Assembly: GCA_024811115.1 (NCBI GenBank)
Contig: JAKOGH010000096.1
Location: 186,001-250,000 of the forward strand
Origin: Terana coerulea
Taxonomy: Eukaryota > Basidiomycota > Agaricomycetes > Polyporales > Phanerochaetaceae
Reading direction: 5' to 3'
DNA length: 64,000 nt
The notes under the pieces are model-generated. The model worked only from the letters and a program-made list of their open reading frames with translations. It was not told where the DNA came from and did not search any database. Made by a program: the position numbers and the translations under genes. This document shows positions 45,727-57,142 of the stretch, piece by piece (the stretch's first letter is position 1; every line of letters starts with the position of its first letter).

Positions 45727-46193
45727 CAGGTCTAGCAAGATTTAGACTAGTCACACCACAAATCCACGATTGCAGTTGGCACTGTAGCACCTTGTTTCCT
45801 CGTATCTCTCTCTCTACTTGTACATCATACCCAGTGCCGTGTCATGCAGGAGTATATCTAGATTCCTTGTATATGCGGGGATTGAGGACTCAGGCTTTCA
45901 TGAGTCACGACTACACTTTGAAGTTGTGCCTTAAACCAAGGCGAACTGCAAAACTGAAATAAAACAGGTTAAGCAGTGCTATGATTTATGACCTGGGAAT
46001 TGCATAGACCAATCTGTTGGCTTTTGTCCGTACCGAAACGTTGAATCTCTGCTTAGTCTGCTCTAACTTCTAAAGGCACTCGCCAGTTTTCTGAAGGCTC
46101 GCGAGTCGCTAGTCTCTACTTAGCACTTACTACTTAGGGAAAACGATGAATCAAAAACCAAAAATTGCGTCTGCATCAACCGACTATCAACAG
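45727..46193. other. Intergenic
   Basis: About 470 AT-richer nt between the HD gene and the tRNA. Nothing recognised. Confidence 0.5.
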
Positions 46194-46278
46194 TGCCTCC
46201 TACCCGGGTTGAACGAGTGACCTTCGCATTGATGTACAACTATACAAGTGCGACGCGCTACCACTACGCCAAGAAGGC
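46194..46278 (-). tRNA. tRNA-Thr (anticodon UGU) with a 13-nt intron
   Basis: On the minus strand from 46278: acceptor GCCTTCT pairs with AGGAGGC, discriminator A; D stem GCGT/GCGC with loop AGTGGTA; anticodon stem TCGCA/TGCGA; T arm ACTCG-TTCAACC-CGGGT. The anticodon loop holds 20 nt, i.e. the normal 7 plus a 13-nt intron after position 37, giving anticodon TGT. All four stems pair (two G-T pairs tolerated). T runs lie about 30 nt downstream as possible Pol III terminators. Confidence 0.88.
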
Positions 46279-46400
46279 TATAGGTTGCATTGAGGGTAGC
46301 CAAAACCTATCACACAAAGTTTAAGATCTCAATAGACTCGCCCACCCGATATATGTACTTGCCGCTTGGCTACTTGCAAAGTCAACCATAGTGGAAACGG

Positions 46401-47654
46401 ATGACCATGTCTGATGGCAAGCGCAAACGGGATGCAAGGGACAAACCGAGAAGAAGATACAAATATGTATGTTCAACCGTCAGCCTGCATGATCCTCAGG
46501 TTGACGCAGCATAAGGACGGAACGCTCATACGGCAAAGTCTCGACGGGCCCGGAGTGTGGGTGACTTGCGTCCGGGGCAAGGAAAGGCAAGCCGTGGGCG
46601 AGCTTTACGAGCTGTTTGACACAGTGCGTAGTAACTCCCTGGCTTTTTACATGCCAAGGTCATCGTTGTCTTGCTAGGTTGCATCGGAGCTATGGCCGGC
46701 CGTTCAGGGTGCAGAAGCAGGCAAAGACGAGGGAGGCGGCGAGGCCGAAAGCGACGACGAGGATCTAGATATCGAGAAGGCAATCCAAAAGGAGATGTCC
46801 GGTATGAAGCGACCCAAGACAGAAACAAGGTTCGGTATGTCTCCTTCGACTGAGTCGCGTACAACAGCTGACATTTTATTGCACTTTGCAGTCAGCTGCC
46901 AGACTAATACGCCTTGCTGTGAGTAATCCTTACCGTCCATTTCTTAGAAGACAGCTTCTGACTGATTGCTCACTTGATAACACCATACAGTTGTGGCGAT
47001 ATCCTGCAAAGCGCCAATAGACCCTGTCCAGCTAGTCGTGAAACATGTCGAAAACATCGCTGCGTCAGGTGTAACGCAGACTCGGTACATCCTAGAGCAT
47101 TACAACAGGTATAGCTCGCTGACCGCCTTCCCTTAGCTCCTTGCAGCGGCTGACCCCGGTATCAGCTACCTGCGTCACGAACGTACAAGAAATCACCGCA
47201 CTATGTACTCGTCTCTTGGAGCCATTCTTAGCAGGCGAGAAGACATTCACTGTATGCAATCACCATTCGCTGGCACCCATAAGTGTTTGCTGATTTATTG
47301 CCCAAAGTATAAGATCGAACTTCGGTTGCGCAATCACAATACACTCAAGCGACAACAGATCGTCGAGGAAGTGGCGAAGTGCGTCCCGCGATCGTGTAAA
47401 GTCGATCTGGAGAACCCGGAAGTATTTGTCCTCATGGAAATCTTCAAGGTGCGTGGGCCTCCCAATTTCAAGTCTCATGTAGTTCGAATATTCATGCCTT
47501 CATACGTGGACAGAGCACCTGTGGGATCAGTATCGTTCGTGATTACTATCGCCTTCAGAAATTCAACGTGATGGAGATCGCCAAATCAGAGGAGCCAGGC
47601 TTCAAAGCTGAAGACGGCCGGCTGAAGACGTCGACGGCCGCCAGTCAAAACTAG
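46401..47654 (+). CDS. TAN1: THUMP-domain tRNA acetylation cofactor (Tan1/THUMPD1)
   Basis: Tan1 binds tRNA and is needed with the acetyltransferase Kre33/NAT10 for N4-acetylcytidine in tRNA-Ser and tRNA-Leu. The start (46401, or the in-frame ATG 46407) gives MSDGKRKRDARDKPRRRYKY, spliced over a 43-nt intron to the conserved SLDGPGVWVTCVRGKERQAV, GELYELFDT, then an acidic exon (ESDDEDLDIEKAIQKEMSGM). The THUMP domain follows: CKAPIDPVQLVVKHVENIAA, TQTRYILEHYNR, RLTPVSATCVTNVQEI, YKIELRLRNHNTLKRQQIVE, VDLENPEVFVLMEIFK and GISIVRDYYRLQKFNVMEIA. About eight exons, all phase-consistent. No lesion seen. The neighbouring tRNA-Thr is probably coincidental. Confidence 0.93.
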
Positions 47655-47874
47655 CTAGTACGATCGGACGCTCCCGACGCAACGGAGACTTAGGCTTTGG
47701 ATCCCGCACTCGCCAATCTACGGATCTGGGATCTTGGTCACCGCCACAGGTCCCAGCTAACCGACTGGACGTGTTGCATGGTATTCGTCTGTGGGTGACC
47801 ATGGACTGGCCGCCCGCTATGGCCTGTGCGGCTATCTGTAGTAACGATCGAGGGGAGCTTCCGAGGCGAACACA

Positions 47875-48114
47875 ATGAAATTACCTATTATCTTCCGCGC
47901 ACTTGCCCTTTTGCGGCTTGCAACGGTTGTCAAGTCTTGCGTGCGTGGTAGGTCCCTATTCATTCCTGTGAGATGGCCTGTGCACACTGATCGACGGTGC
48001 TGCAGATCCGTGCTATTGTGTGAGCCCACCATGAACACCAAGTGTTGGCAACTGAACCCTCTTCCTCGTTGTGTGCCTTGTGTGCACATTAGTGACTTAT
48101 GTAACTCCCTTTAG
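47875..48114 (+). CDS. Possible small Cys-rich secreted protein
   Basis: ATG 47875 opens a basic/hydrophobic start (MKLPIIFRALALLRLATVVK) that could be a signal peptide, followed by Cys-bearing segments to a stop at 48114. A gt-ag interval (gtaggt...tgcag, about 47948-48004) could join CVR to a Cys-rich continuation containing DPCYC and later CWQLNPLPRCVPC, but the two parts are not in the same frame. There is no homologue I recognise. It may be a small effector-like protein, or not a gene. Confidence 0.25.
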   Translation: MKLPIIFRALALLRLATVVKSCVRGRSLFIPVRWPVHTDRRCCRSVLLCEPTMNTKCWQLNPLPRCVPCVHISDLCNSL

Positions 48115-50340
48115 CCATGTAGGTCCTACAGTCGGAGCGTGGTGAAGCCGCAATCTGGAACCGTCGATCGCTGTGCGCCACGATGGTACGCGCGCTTACG
48201 TCAATCTCAACTTACTCTCGAACTCCCATCTTCACTTGCCCTCGAACTTCCATCTCGACATGCTAGCCGTCCTTGTCGCGTCATTATAGGACGCCTTTAC
48301 CGTCATGTATAAGGCATCCGAAGCACTTCGATAACGGCCACCGACGCTTGTCGTGCATTCGTGCCACGTAGTCGACATGTCTGTTTCCGTGTCCTAGAAC
48401 CAGCAACAAGCTGCGAGGGCTGGTTCTGGGGCAGTTGATGCCATTTGAGCTGTGCAAATACTCGCATAAGTGCCCATCTGCGTAGGTCTTTATGTTGTGT
48501 TAAAATGAAAACATAGTGCTGACAATTTCAATTGAACAAGAACCACACCAGTTGTAGCGTTTCCAATGACTCCGAATGTCCTCCGGCAATGAGGCTGACA
48601 TACTGCCACACATTTAAGGTTCGCCATCCATGCGTGCTTCTGTGTCTCACATGTCGCTCCAAGGTGGCCTCTGCTAAAAGTGGCTTTTGCTAAGCTCTTT
48701 TACCCACCATGCGCCTTGGTGGCCTGAGGGTTGCCGGTGAAACAGTGCCAACGCTAACGCAATTGTGTTTGCTGATGGTGGCGTATCAGCGTGGCGTGTG
48801 GGTTGTTTGTCCCAAGAAGTGTCGGTTCACGTGGCGTCGGGCCATACACACGCACTCGGGCTCGTAGGCATGAAAGGTATGGAATACTGATGATAAGTGA
48901 TTGGGGTATTGCTAATGATACATTGTGTAATGCAGGATGCGAGTGAGAACGAAAGCACAGCCAGGTGCATTCCATGGTGCTGTTTCACTCGATGCAGATG
49001 AATAAATTATCCAAATGAGTGGAAGTCTTGCAAGTCCCGGTAAACATGTCTTGTGCAGGAGCGATTTCGGTTCAGGCTGCATATGATAAGAATATATCAG
49101 TACGTTGTGACTACCAGAGGTTGCCATTCCTCGTTGCTGACCAGAGTACATTCGCAGCACACCGCAATCATTGACGAGAGCGCGATGAGCTTGTGCCCGT
49201 GTATGCGTATGTGTGCATATGGTTTGCAGCGGTCCTTCGAGGCTCCGGCTCCAAGGTTATGCGGACTATGTTCGACGCCGGAGGCGTCGTGATCATTTCT
49301 GCCGTGGGCAAGCTTGCCCCTACCTGCCCTCGGCGGGGGTCCCACTGCGGAGGCGTCCCTGCACGACGCGCATAGTACCGGCCATAGCGACGAAGATTGT
49401 GCTCGTATTGGAGGAGCATGACACGTTCCAAACGCGGTTTTGTAGCATTCCTGCTTAGGGGGCAGAACCGATTGCATCGTGGTGGATTCCGGGGATGACT
49501 TGGTGTAATATAGTGAAAGGACGGGACGCTCCAGAGCGGTGGAAGAGGTGAGTAGTGGTGGTTCATCGCAAGATGCCCAGGGTCTTTAATATCCATGAGC
49601 AGAACAGCCAGGCCACCCGCCTCCATACGACGAATACTGGCCGTTGGCCGTCCAAAGGACTCGACAAATATAATGATGGACCAGTGACGCCCGAGATGCT
49701 TTTACCGCGATAGCGCCGGCTCGGGTTTTGTTCAGCGATCGGGGAAGGATTCACGCGTTTGTGCGGTGAGTTTCTATCAGTTTGTGACTCGAGAGACACC
49801 CGCACTATCTAGTACGCCTTGTACATTTTTATTTCGATTTATAGACACTCTACACAGTTTGCAGAGAGCGTCCGGCTCTCTAAGAAGCTCTTCCCGATGG
49901 ATCGGTTCGGCCGCGTCTGAGCACAGCAGTGGACCGCCAAGCTCGCCTCACCCATGCGAATGGCCACCACGCAAGGCACTCTCTGCCTTTGCGCGGAATA
50001 CTTCGTCCTGTTCGGACCAGGCCTATTGATCCGAGGCTGCGGATGTTTTTGTCGGTGCGTAGCGACAATATGCACAATGGGATCACAGCCATTGACTTTA
50101 GCATACAGGTCTCGGGTGCGAAGCTGCACAGAAGGCGGCTGGCTTTATCAAATTTGGCGCGAGCTCTCAGAATTTATGCCCCCTGGAATTTACACCCTAT
50201 TCTAGTCTACAGACGTCACCACGGCGCGAGAAGGCGTCAGAACGGGTCGAGGTGAATCTCGACTACGCTCGTTGGCTCTGCGGTGGGGAGGGATGCACTT
50301 CCGCTGCACCCAAGAATCGCACCGTTTGAATATTTACCAG
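48115..50340. other. Gene-poor region
   Basis: About 2.2 kb with only short, motif-free open frames on both strands and lower GC than the genes. No tRNA, terminal repeats or transposase motifs seen. Confidence 0.45.
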
Positions 50341-50344
50341 CCAT

Positions 50345-51229
50345 ATGGCCAACGCTATCCACGTTGTCAGCTACCTTTTGGCCCCGTCATTCAAGACATC
50401 CCAGTCGGACGACCCGTACACCTGCTCAGCTCCCCAGCCCCCTGCGTTCAGACCTACGTCAAGACCTAGCTGGAAGTGCGTCAGTCGAGCCTGGCAGCTC
50501 ACGGCACCCAGCGTATTGGCCAGCGTGCTCGTTGGTGTTGTAGCCGGAGCATTCGCAGTCGCGACGTGGTTCTCACCTTCTCGAGGGCCTTCACCATCCT
50601 GCCACGACCACCGCTCCAATGCCCTCCTTCCCGACGCCTACGGCACCCGTCGACCGCCATTCGTCCTACCTTCTTGTCTTCGGCGGCGAAACTCCCCCAG
50701 CGGTTGACCTTCCCACCGCGCAAGTCGTCTCCAACAGGTATGTCGTCTACGCCGTACCGAGAACTCAAATTTGTTGACCGTACTCTCGCTCAACAAAAGA
50801 CTGGAGGCATCCAAACCGCCCCTACCGCACTTGTGCACACCGACATGCTTGCCAGGTCGTGTTCTTCACCGCGAATCGGTCGTGTGTGCGGTCAGTACGG
50901 CTTTCGACTCACTGGCTGCTCAGCCCGCCGCTGGACGCAAGTTTGGGACTCGTTGTGGACATTCCCGTTCGACTCTTCCGTTCTCCAGCCTCTCAGCTCG
51001 TTCCTCACGCCAGTATTCGATTTCCGGACTGAACAACGCGTCCACGCCCCCGCCCCCGCCCCCGCCCTTCCTCTCGTCTTACAGCCAGGCGCCTGCATCC
51101 TCCAGCGGTACTGATCCGTGGGAATGCACTCACCTCAATCCCCCGACGAGGCCACCTTTCCCTCCTCCTGCTCTACCACCCCCACCGCGTCCCTCATCTC
51201 GAAATTACGGCCTGAAATTAGGTGAGTAG
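50345..51229 (+). other. Unrecognised coding-like stretch
   Basis: A Pro/Ser-rich open segment with a h ydrophobic patch (SVLASVLVGVVAGAFAVATW) is followed in other frames by SSYLLVFGGETPPAVDLPTA and KFVDRTLAQQKTGGIQTAPT. A donor-like gtatgt occurs near 50740. This could be the 5' part of a multi-exon gene or degenerate mobile-element sequence. I cannot assign a family or a complete frame. Confidence 0.2.
51045..51067 (+). repeat. CGCCCC hexanucleotide microsatellite
   Basis: Nearly four tandem copies of cgcccc. Confidence 0.85.
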
Positions 51230-51384
51230 TCTGGATTTTCCGCCTGCTGCATTTTCTCTGTTCTCCTTCTCTCGGTACCGCTGTTAAAACGCGTCGCGGT
51301 TGAGGGCGTCTGCGCCCCAGGCTGGGTAGCGGGCGCGAGAGTCTTCCCCCTGTCGCGTTTTCGTCCGCGCGAATGTCGGTGCCG

Positions 51385-52080
51385 TGGGCCCTCAAGGGGC
51401 TCGGTGGGGGCCGAGCGCAGTTCGTCGTCCGCCGAGTCGAGAACTTGACGGCCGCCTGACGGGTAGCGTCGTCCGCGCCAGTCGACGGACGGAATAGGTG
51501 TCATAACCGCCGTCGGTCGCAACAGGGCGATATCCGTGCTGGCTGGAGATCGCGGCAGGCGCGCCGCGCGGGGATGGTGGCTTTGCGCTGTCGAGTGTCG
51601 TCGTCGTCCCTAAAGGGGATAGCGTGTGTCGGGTGTGCTGCAGTCCATGGCTGATACACGGCTGGGAAATATCGCGGTGGGCATCGTCGGTGAACGGCCT
51701 GGGAAGCAGCAGCTGGCCGGGCGTGGCGACAGGTGGGTGGTTTAGCTCTGTTGACTGCGTCGGATTTCGGTGTCGTCGTCCGCCAAGGGGGTAGCACAGG
51801 CCAGAGGACGCAAGTTGCTTAGCGGCGGGCAGTACGAGAACGTCGCCAGACAGGAGCTCCTCGGCGGTACGAGTGGTCGACTGCTGGAGACACAGCGATG
51901 CCAGCTGGATATAGCGGCGGTTGCGTAGCGGACGGATGGGTGGCTCTCGTAATCCCAGTGCTGGCGTGGTATATGCCCTCAAGGGGAAACGAGACACATC
52001 GGAATGGTCTCACCTTCTCCGCAGACGAGGACGGCTGAACGGGCATCGAGGACACAGGGGATCTCTTCGTCGAAGGGGTG
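51385..52080. repeat. Degenerate interspersed repeat array
   Basis: A motif of the form (tcgtc)cNN(c/a)aagggg recurs at about 51390, 51608, 51782, 51976 and 52070, with partly similar surrounding sequence (tgctgg...gat..cg..tgg and atcgcggc-like blocks). On the minus strand the motif reads PLGG, PLGT, PLEG, PLEG, PFDE inside one or more open frames (51392-51997). No reverse transcriptase, integrase or terminal repeats seen. Origin unknown. Confidence 0.35.
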
Positions 52081-52732
52081 ATAGGGGTGCAGACACCCCT
52101 CCGCACAGCTCTGAGCAGGCTTTGTATCCCAGGCTATAACCACCGCTCTACACGAGGTCGACTTCCTACACGAGTACAAAGTCATCCTACACGTGTGCGC
52201 CGCCGTCCATGCGGCAGCCTCGTTCCTTTGTACTCGACATGGGACGCGTAGGGCGCCAGATGCGCGCGCTAAGCGTCGCGGTTTAACGCGTCTACCGCGA
52301 CTTACTCACACAGTTCGGATTGATTGTCTACTGTCATCTGAGCGCATATAGTCAGCTGGGCATACGAAGACTATGTCTGACGTTGCAAGCGGGTGTATTT
52401 CTGCAGAGGATGGGCTGCTTTGCGCGTACGCTGTGCTGGAGAAGGCGAATACTGCGCTCGCAGATGCTGCGTGGTCGCACAGGCTGGAGTGCCGGGTTAT
52501 ACTACTATCTTCCCGTTCATCATTCAGCATACTAACAGGAGGCTAACGCACGGCAACAGAGTCACACTCTATGCTCGGTAACAGCAAAAACCGAGGTATT
52601 CAAAACAACAATCGGTAAGGTAAAGTCCGTAGCGACTAAAGCAATCTCTACAATAATGTTCAACGCAGCCCAGGAGGCTCGAGGTAGATTCATATTTCCC
52701 TTATGGAGCTGATAGTGGCGCGCCAAACCCGT

Positions 52733-54054
52733 CTAGGCGATAGTAATGGTCGGGGCGGCTGCAGCAGTGTCGGCGACGAATGAGAAGGTCTGGAAAAGGA
52801 AGCGCTGTCAGGGCCAACTCTCCAGGCCGACGAATAAGCACATACCGCGACGGACCCCCCGCCAAAGGAGGCAACAAACGCGGCCACGTCGCCTGTGATC
52901 ACGAACGCGTCCGCAGCGGGGGCGTAGACGAGCGCGACGTCGGGGTGCGCTGCGCAAAAAAGGACGGTCAGCGGCCGCGAGATGGGCAGAAACGCGGCGC
53001 ACGCACAGCCGTCGGCGTTCGTCCACACGGGGGTGACGGCGCCGGTCGCGTCGACGGTCCAGATGTCCGTCTCGACGCCCTCCGGGGTGCCGGCCGCGGC
53101 GCTGAAGCTGTTCGGCTGCGTCACGGCGGGCGAGTTGGCGGGCACTGCGCAGCACGCGGTTAGTGATCTCGTCCCGGGAGAGAGGGGCGGTCTCACCTTC
53201 GGTGCTCGCTCCGATGTATGCGTAGTTGTACGATCCGGAATGCAAGTCGGGGCTGGTGTTGGCGAAGCCAGTGATCGCCGCCACGATCGGGAAGTTGGAA
53301 AAGCTGTTCTGTATGCCCTTCATGTGAGCCACATGATCGTGGTCCGAAACGGAGGAACAGGGCACGCACGGTCGTCTGGAAGTCGACCACCCCGCCGACG
53401 TTGGCCGTGCAAAAGTTGTAGTTCACCGACAGCGCGTTGGCGAGGGACGTCGTGGGCCCGTACTCGCCGAAGCTGTTCGCCGTGGCGGACAGGTAGCCGG
53501 ACGAGCTGCCGTACACGACGTGGATGTGGCCCGCGACAGTCGTGCAGACCGAGGAGGGCGTCGGGGTCGCGGACGCGGACGAGCTGGATGCGGAGGACGA
53601 CGTAGGGTCAGAAGACGAAGCAGCGGAGCTGGCAGGTGTGGACGTCGGGATGTCGGACGCGCTCGAGGGTGTGGGGTCGGGCGTGAGGGTGCTCGTAGGC
53701 GCGTCACTGGTCGGAGAAGGAACGTCGCTGGTGGGTGTAGGAGACTGACGCGCCCTGAGCTGGCCTAGATCGCTGCTTAACAAACCACAACAAATTCAAA
53801 GGCGATGCGGACTTACCAGGACGGCGGCGGACGGGCTTGTTGAGGGGCAAGCCGCGCGCCATGCGCTGCGCGTTCGTCATCCGCTTCTCCGGCGTCGAGA
53901 CATACTCGAGCGCGCTGAGCGAGTAGCCGACGGGGTTGAAGTCGAGCGCACGGGCGGCGACGTGGGAACTGTTGACCGACGGCACGGCGGCGACGCTGCT
54001 CGTGGCGAGCGCGACGGACAGGGCGACGCTGGACATGACGCGAAGGAAAGACAT
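52733..54054 (-). CDS. Secreted protein, ARGLPLNPP-motif family (copy 2)
   Basis: Start 54054 gives the signal peptide MSFLRVMSSVALSVALATSS, then MTNAQRMARGLPLNKPVRRR, the same propeptide motif as the protein at 13685-14784. After an intron comes a long Ser/Thr/Pro/Asp linker (PTSTLTPDPTPSSASDIPTS), then VCTTVAGHIHVVYGSSSGYL, SFGEYGPTTSLANALSVNY, FPIVAAITGFANTSPDLHSG, NYAYIGASTE, GVETDIWTVDATGAVTPVWT, VTGDVAAF-type segments and a tail ATFSFVADTAAAAPTITIA-stop. Four introns with normal ends are inferred. The linker is a lineage-specific expansion absent in copy 1. The two share block order along the whole mature part, so they are paralogues. No catalytic motif recognised; probable extracellular or wall-associated protein. 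Confidence 0.8.
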
Positions 54055-54910
54055 CGTGCAATCGGGTGTGCTGGACGAGACGGTAAGGACTGTGGGGGTG
54101 AAGCAAGGAGTGACGGGGGCCTGGAGACCGACGAGGAGAGCGCAGAAGAAGGAAAGCGCAACGAGCCCGAGCTCGCCGCGAGGCCTTAATGAACGAAAAT
54201 TGAGAGGCCGCCAGGCACGGCGCCGCTAATGACCTCCGGGCCCGGACCACTGCGGAGGCGTGCATCACCCGGAGCTGTCATTTGGCCGAATTAGCGTTGA
54301 CAACTGCCCTGAAGCTTTCCATTCCTGGGCAGGCGTAGTGATGCGCAGTGTGTGGGGGATACAGCCAGGGTGGTCGTTGGATCTCGCCGTATTCGTGTAC
54401 GAACGGCCAGCGTGGAAGGAGTCAGGCACAAAGAGCTGCGCATTAAAATTTATTCAGATAAGCTGTAAGCGCCCATCTTTGTGGCGTTGATCGCCGGGAC
54501 TAGATTAGATTCAGGAGGCCCGGACATACCTCCGGGTCAGTATCTCATGTTAGCATCTAAGGCTGTTGGAACTCACGGTTCATTTCCTACTAGTAGTCGC
54601 AGTAATGAGCTGTATACTGGAAATTTAGGTACTTGATTTTGTGTGCAAAGCGGCGGTGGTATCCATAAGCTAGTCTAATCTGAGATAGTAGCACAGCACG
54701 GGTAAATGCAGAGGGTAATGCATGCATGCAGGCGAGGGCGGTGGCCGGGGGAGTGAGCAGTGAGTCAATCATGCTGGCGCAACGAGGAGAAGAAAGGAAG
54801 CAAAACCGGCCATAAATACTAGGCCCACAGAGCCCAACTAGTGATACAACAGCACCGCCGAAAGCGAAAGCAAAGGCGAAGCGGTATGAGTGGGTATCGG
54901 GAAGGGCGGA
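54055..54910. other. Intergenic
   Basis: Promoter of secreted copy 2 and 3' region of the SH3 gene. No gene recognised. Confidence 0.45.
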
Positions 54911-55907
54911 TCAGAAGTTGGACCAGGACATGACGTCCTCGCGCGGCCCGCCGCTGGTGTCGAGCGTGACGGTGACGCCGAGGCTGGCCGTGCGCATCGG
55001 CCGCTCCGCGCGCAGGCCCTGCACGGGCTTCATGAAGCACCACGCGGGGATCGCGCCGAGCTCGACCTCGCCGGGCTTGAACACACTGTCGCGCCCGACG
55101 ATGCACCAGCCGTCGTCAAACGAGTTCACCACTACGGCACGCAGATCAGCCGCACGTTGGTTGTTTTTCGGGACGGGCGGGAGCACGTACCGGTCAGGTT
55201 CTCGCCGAGGGAGATGACGAGCTCGTCGGGCAGCACGGGGTTGAACGCCTGCCGGATCTTGCGCTTGTCGCCGACGGCCTGCGACACGCCCGACACGACG
55301 CTCGACGCGAAGGATGCGACGGACGAGCGGTGAGAAGGCGCGAAGAGCGAGTTCCGCGGAAGGGAGATCCACGACGCCGTGCTCTGGCGCTTGCCGCCCC
55401 TCTCGTCCGTCGGCGACGGCGGCGGCGCGAGCTTGTCCATGCTGCCCATGAAGGGCGCGAACGGCCGCGGGAGCGTGCCCTGCGCGGTGTACTGGTCGAT
55501 GATCTCCTTCTTCGTGACAGCCTTCTCGGGCATGACGATGCTCTCCGTCATCTGGTCCTTCGAGAACTGCTGGCCCCCCATGGCAAGGCCATAGCTGTCC
55601 GGTCATGAGCATTGCATCAACGCATACGTTTGTTGCTCGGTGCACACCTCTTCTGAGACTCGCCCTCCTTGACGAGCCCGCGGACGTTGAGGAACGCGGC
55701 GCCGCGCGCCTCCTCCCGTTTCGACGCACCCCGCTTCCGGACCTGGCGCACGACGACCCAGACAACCGCGCCCAGGCCGAGCGCAGCGGCAATGACGATC
55801 CCGACAATGAGTGTCGGCGTCAGCTTATGGTTGTTCGCGTCGTCGCCGGCAACATCACGCGAGACGAGTGAGATCACAGAGGAGAGCTGAATGTTCTTCG
55901 GGGCCAT
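54911..55907 (-). CDS. Single-pass membrane protein with cytoplasmic SH3 domain
   Basis: Start 55907 gives MAPKNIQLSSVISLVSRD, then one membrane helix (TLIVGIVIAAALGLGAVVWV) followed by a basic stop-transfer stretch (RQVRKRGASKREEARG). Exon 2 (after gtgtgc...gacag) reads YGLAMGGQQFSKDQMTESIV, EKAVTKKEIIDQYTAQGTLP and a Ser-rich region. The SH3-like part starts KIRQAFNPVLPDELVISLGE and after another intron continues VVNSFDDGWCIVGRDSVFKP, GEVELGAIPAWCFMKPVQGL to stop 54911. The ALYDY-type opening, the acidic RT loop and the DDGW motif support an SH3 domain. Such proteins may act at polarised growth sites, by analogy to yeast membrane SH3 proteins; this is inference. Confidence 0.8.
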
Positions 55908-57142
55908 GATGATGATGATGTCGTCGCCTTGAAACTTGTGGTATGCGGAAAATCTCGGAGAGGACAAAAAAGGGGGAGGGGGAATGGACCTCGAAATAAG
56001 TTGGTTGGATTGGTGAAGTGGCGGATAGCCAAGTGGGATGAATGAGCGTGCGGTCAAACGAAGGTAAGGATCGTATCCAGAGTGTGTATGCGGAGAGTCG
56101 GTCGGGAAACCCGACTGATTGTACAGGGTGCAGCGAGGCGCAAGAGGGGGATCTGAGCTCTGCGATGGCGAGTCTTATAACCCAACCGACAAATTGAGTT
56201 TGGGTGTTGCGACGGGGGTTCGCGATGGTTGCGGTGTCTCAGCCACATGGCTCGGCTGGTCCGACGCCATATATGGCAAGTCTCTGCGATCGCCATCTAC
56301 CATCCATTCGTGCAAGCGAACGGTCTATCACCCAGTTTCTGGGAGGCTGGAGGAGGTTGGGGAGGTCAAGGGAGTTGTGGACGCTTGTGTAGGGCCAAGC
56401 TTTTGATCGACGCCGAACGTATTGCGGCCGCACCGCACGACGGTCTGCAAATCCCGCGGCGGCTTTTGCAGGCCATTCACTCCGGGTGGTAACCATCTCG
56501 ACCAAAGTGCAAGGTTTAGGAGAAGGAATGCCTACGAGGCATGCGCAGTCTATGTTCCTCAAAGTTAGATTCAGGTGACGTAGACGTGGACAGGAACGAC
56601 CACTCAAAAGTCAAAAAGGCGACACAAAGTGCCAGCGCTCGCTGTCCGCGCATGTCGAGGACCAATTGAGCGGACCTGTCCCCCGCGACACATTATTGAT
56701 ACTGCCAGCACAAATGTATGCAGATGTTGGCGAGAGTTTCTCTTCATTCAATAAATAAGTACTGCGACGACGAGAACAAGAATAGTACACGACGGAGCCC
56801 GTCTGTATACCCAAGGGTATGTACATCTACTTGGGTACGCAGCGAAATAAAGCGTAAAAAGTAAGAATAAGGATAGCTCAGACGGGCGAGCCCAAAGGAA
56901 TAGCGTCGATCAACGCTGGAAGACGATGCCGGATCGAATAAAGGGACCGGATAGGCAGGGAGGGGTCAAGAGATGGTAGTGGTAAGGATCGGCGGCAGGT
57001 GCGTGCAGGGTGCCGTATAAGAGCAGCATAAGATCTTGCTCACAGCGTACAGGGTAAAAGACATGCAAAGGCGCATGGTAAGCAACGTAGGCGAGGGGTA
57101 AGATGGCGGATAAGGTGGGGATGGCGGAAGGGGTGAGCAGAA
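55908..57142. other. 1.2-kb intergenic
   Basis: Between two minus-strand membrane-protein genes. It holds the SH3 gene promoter and the 3' region of the next gene. Nothing recognised. Confidence 0.45.

Noticed and set aside
46194..47654. Functional pairing of tRNA-Thr and TAN1
   Set aside because: Known Tan1 targets are tRNA-Ser and tRNA-Leu; adjacency alone is not evidence.
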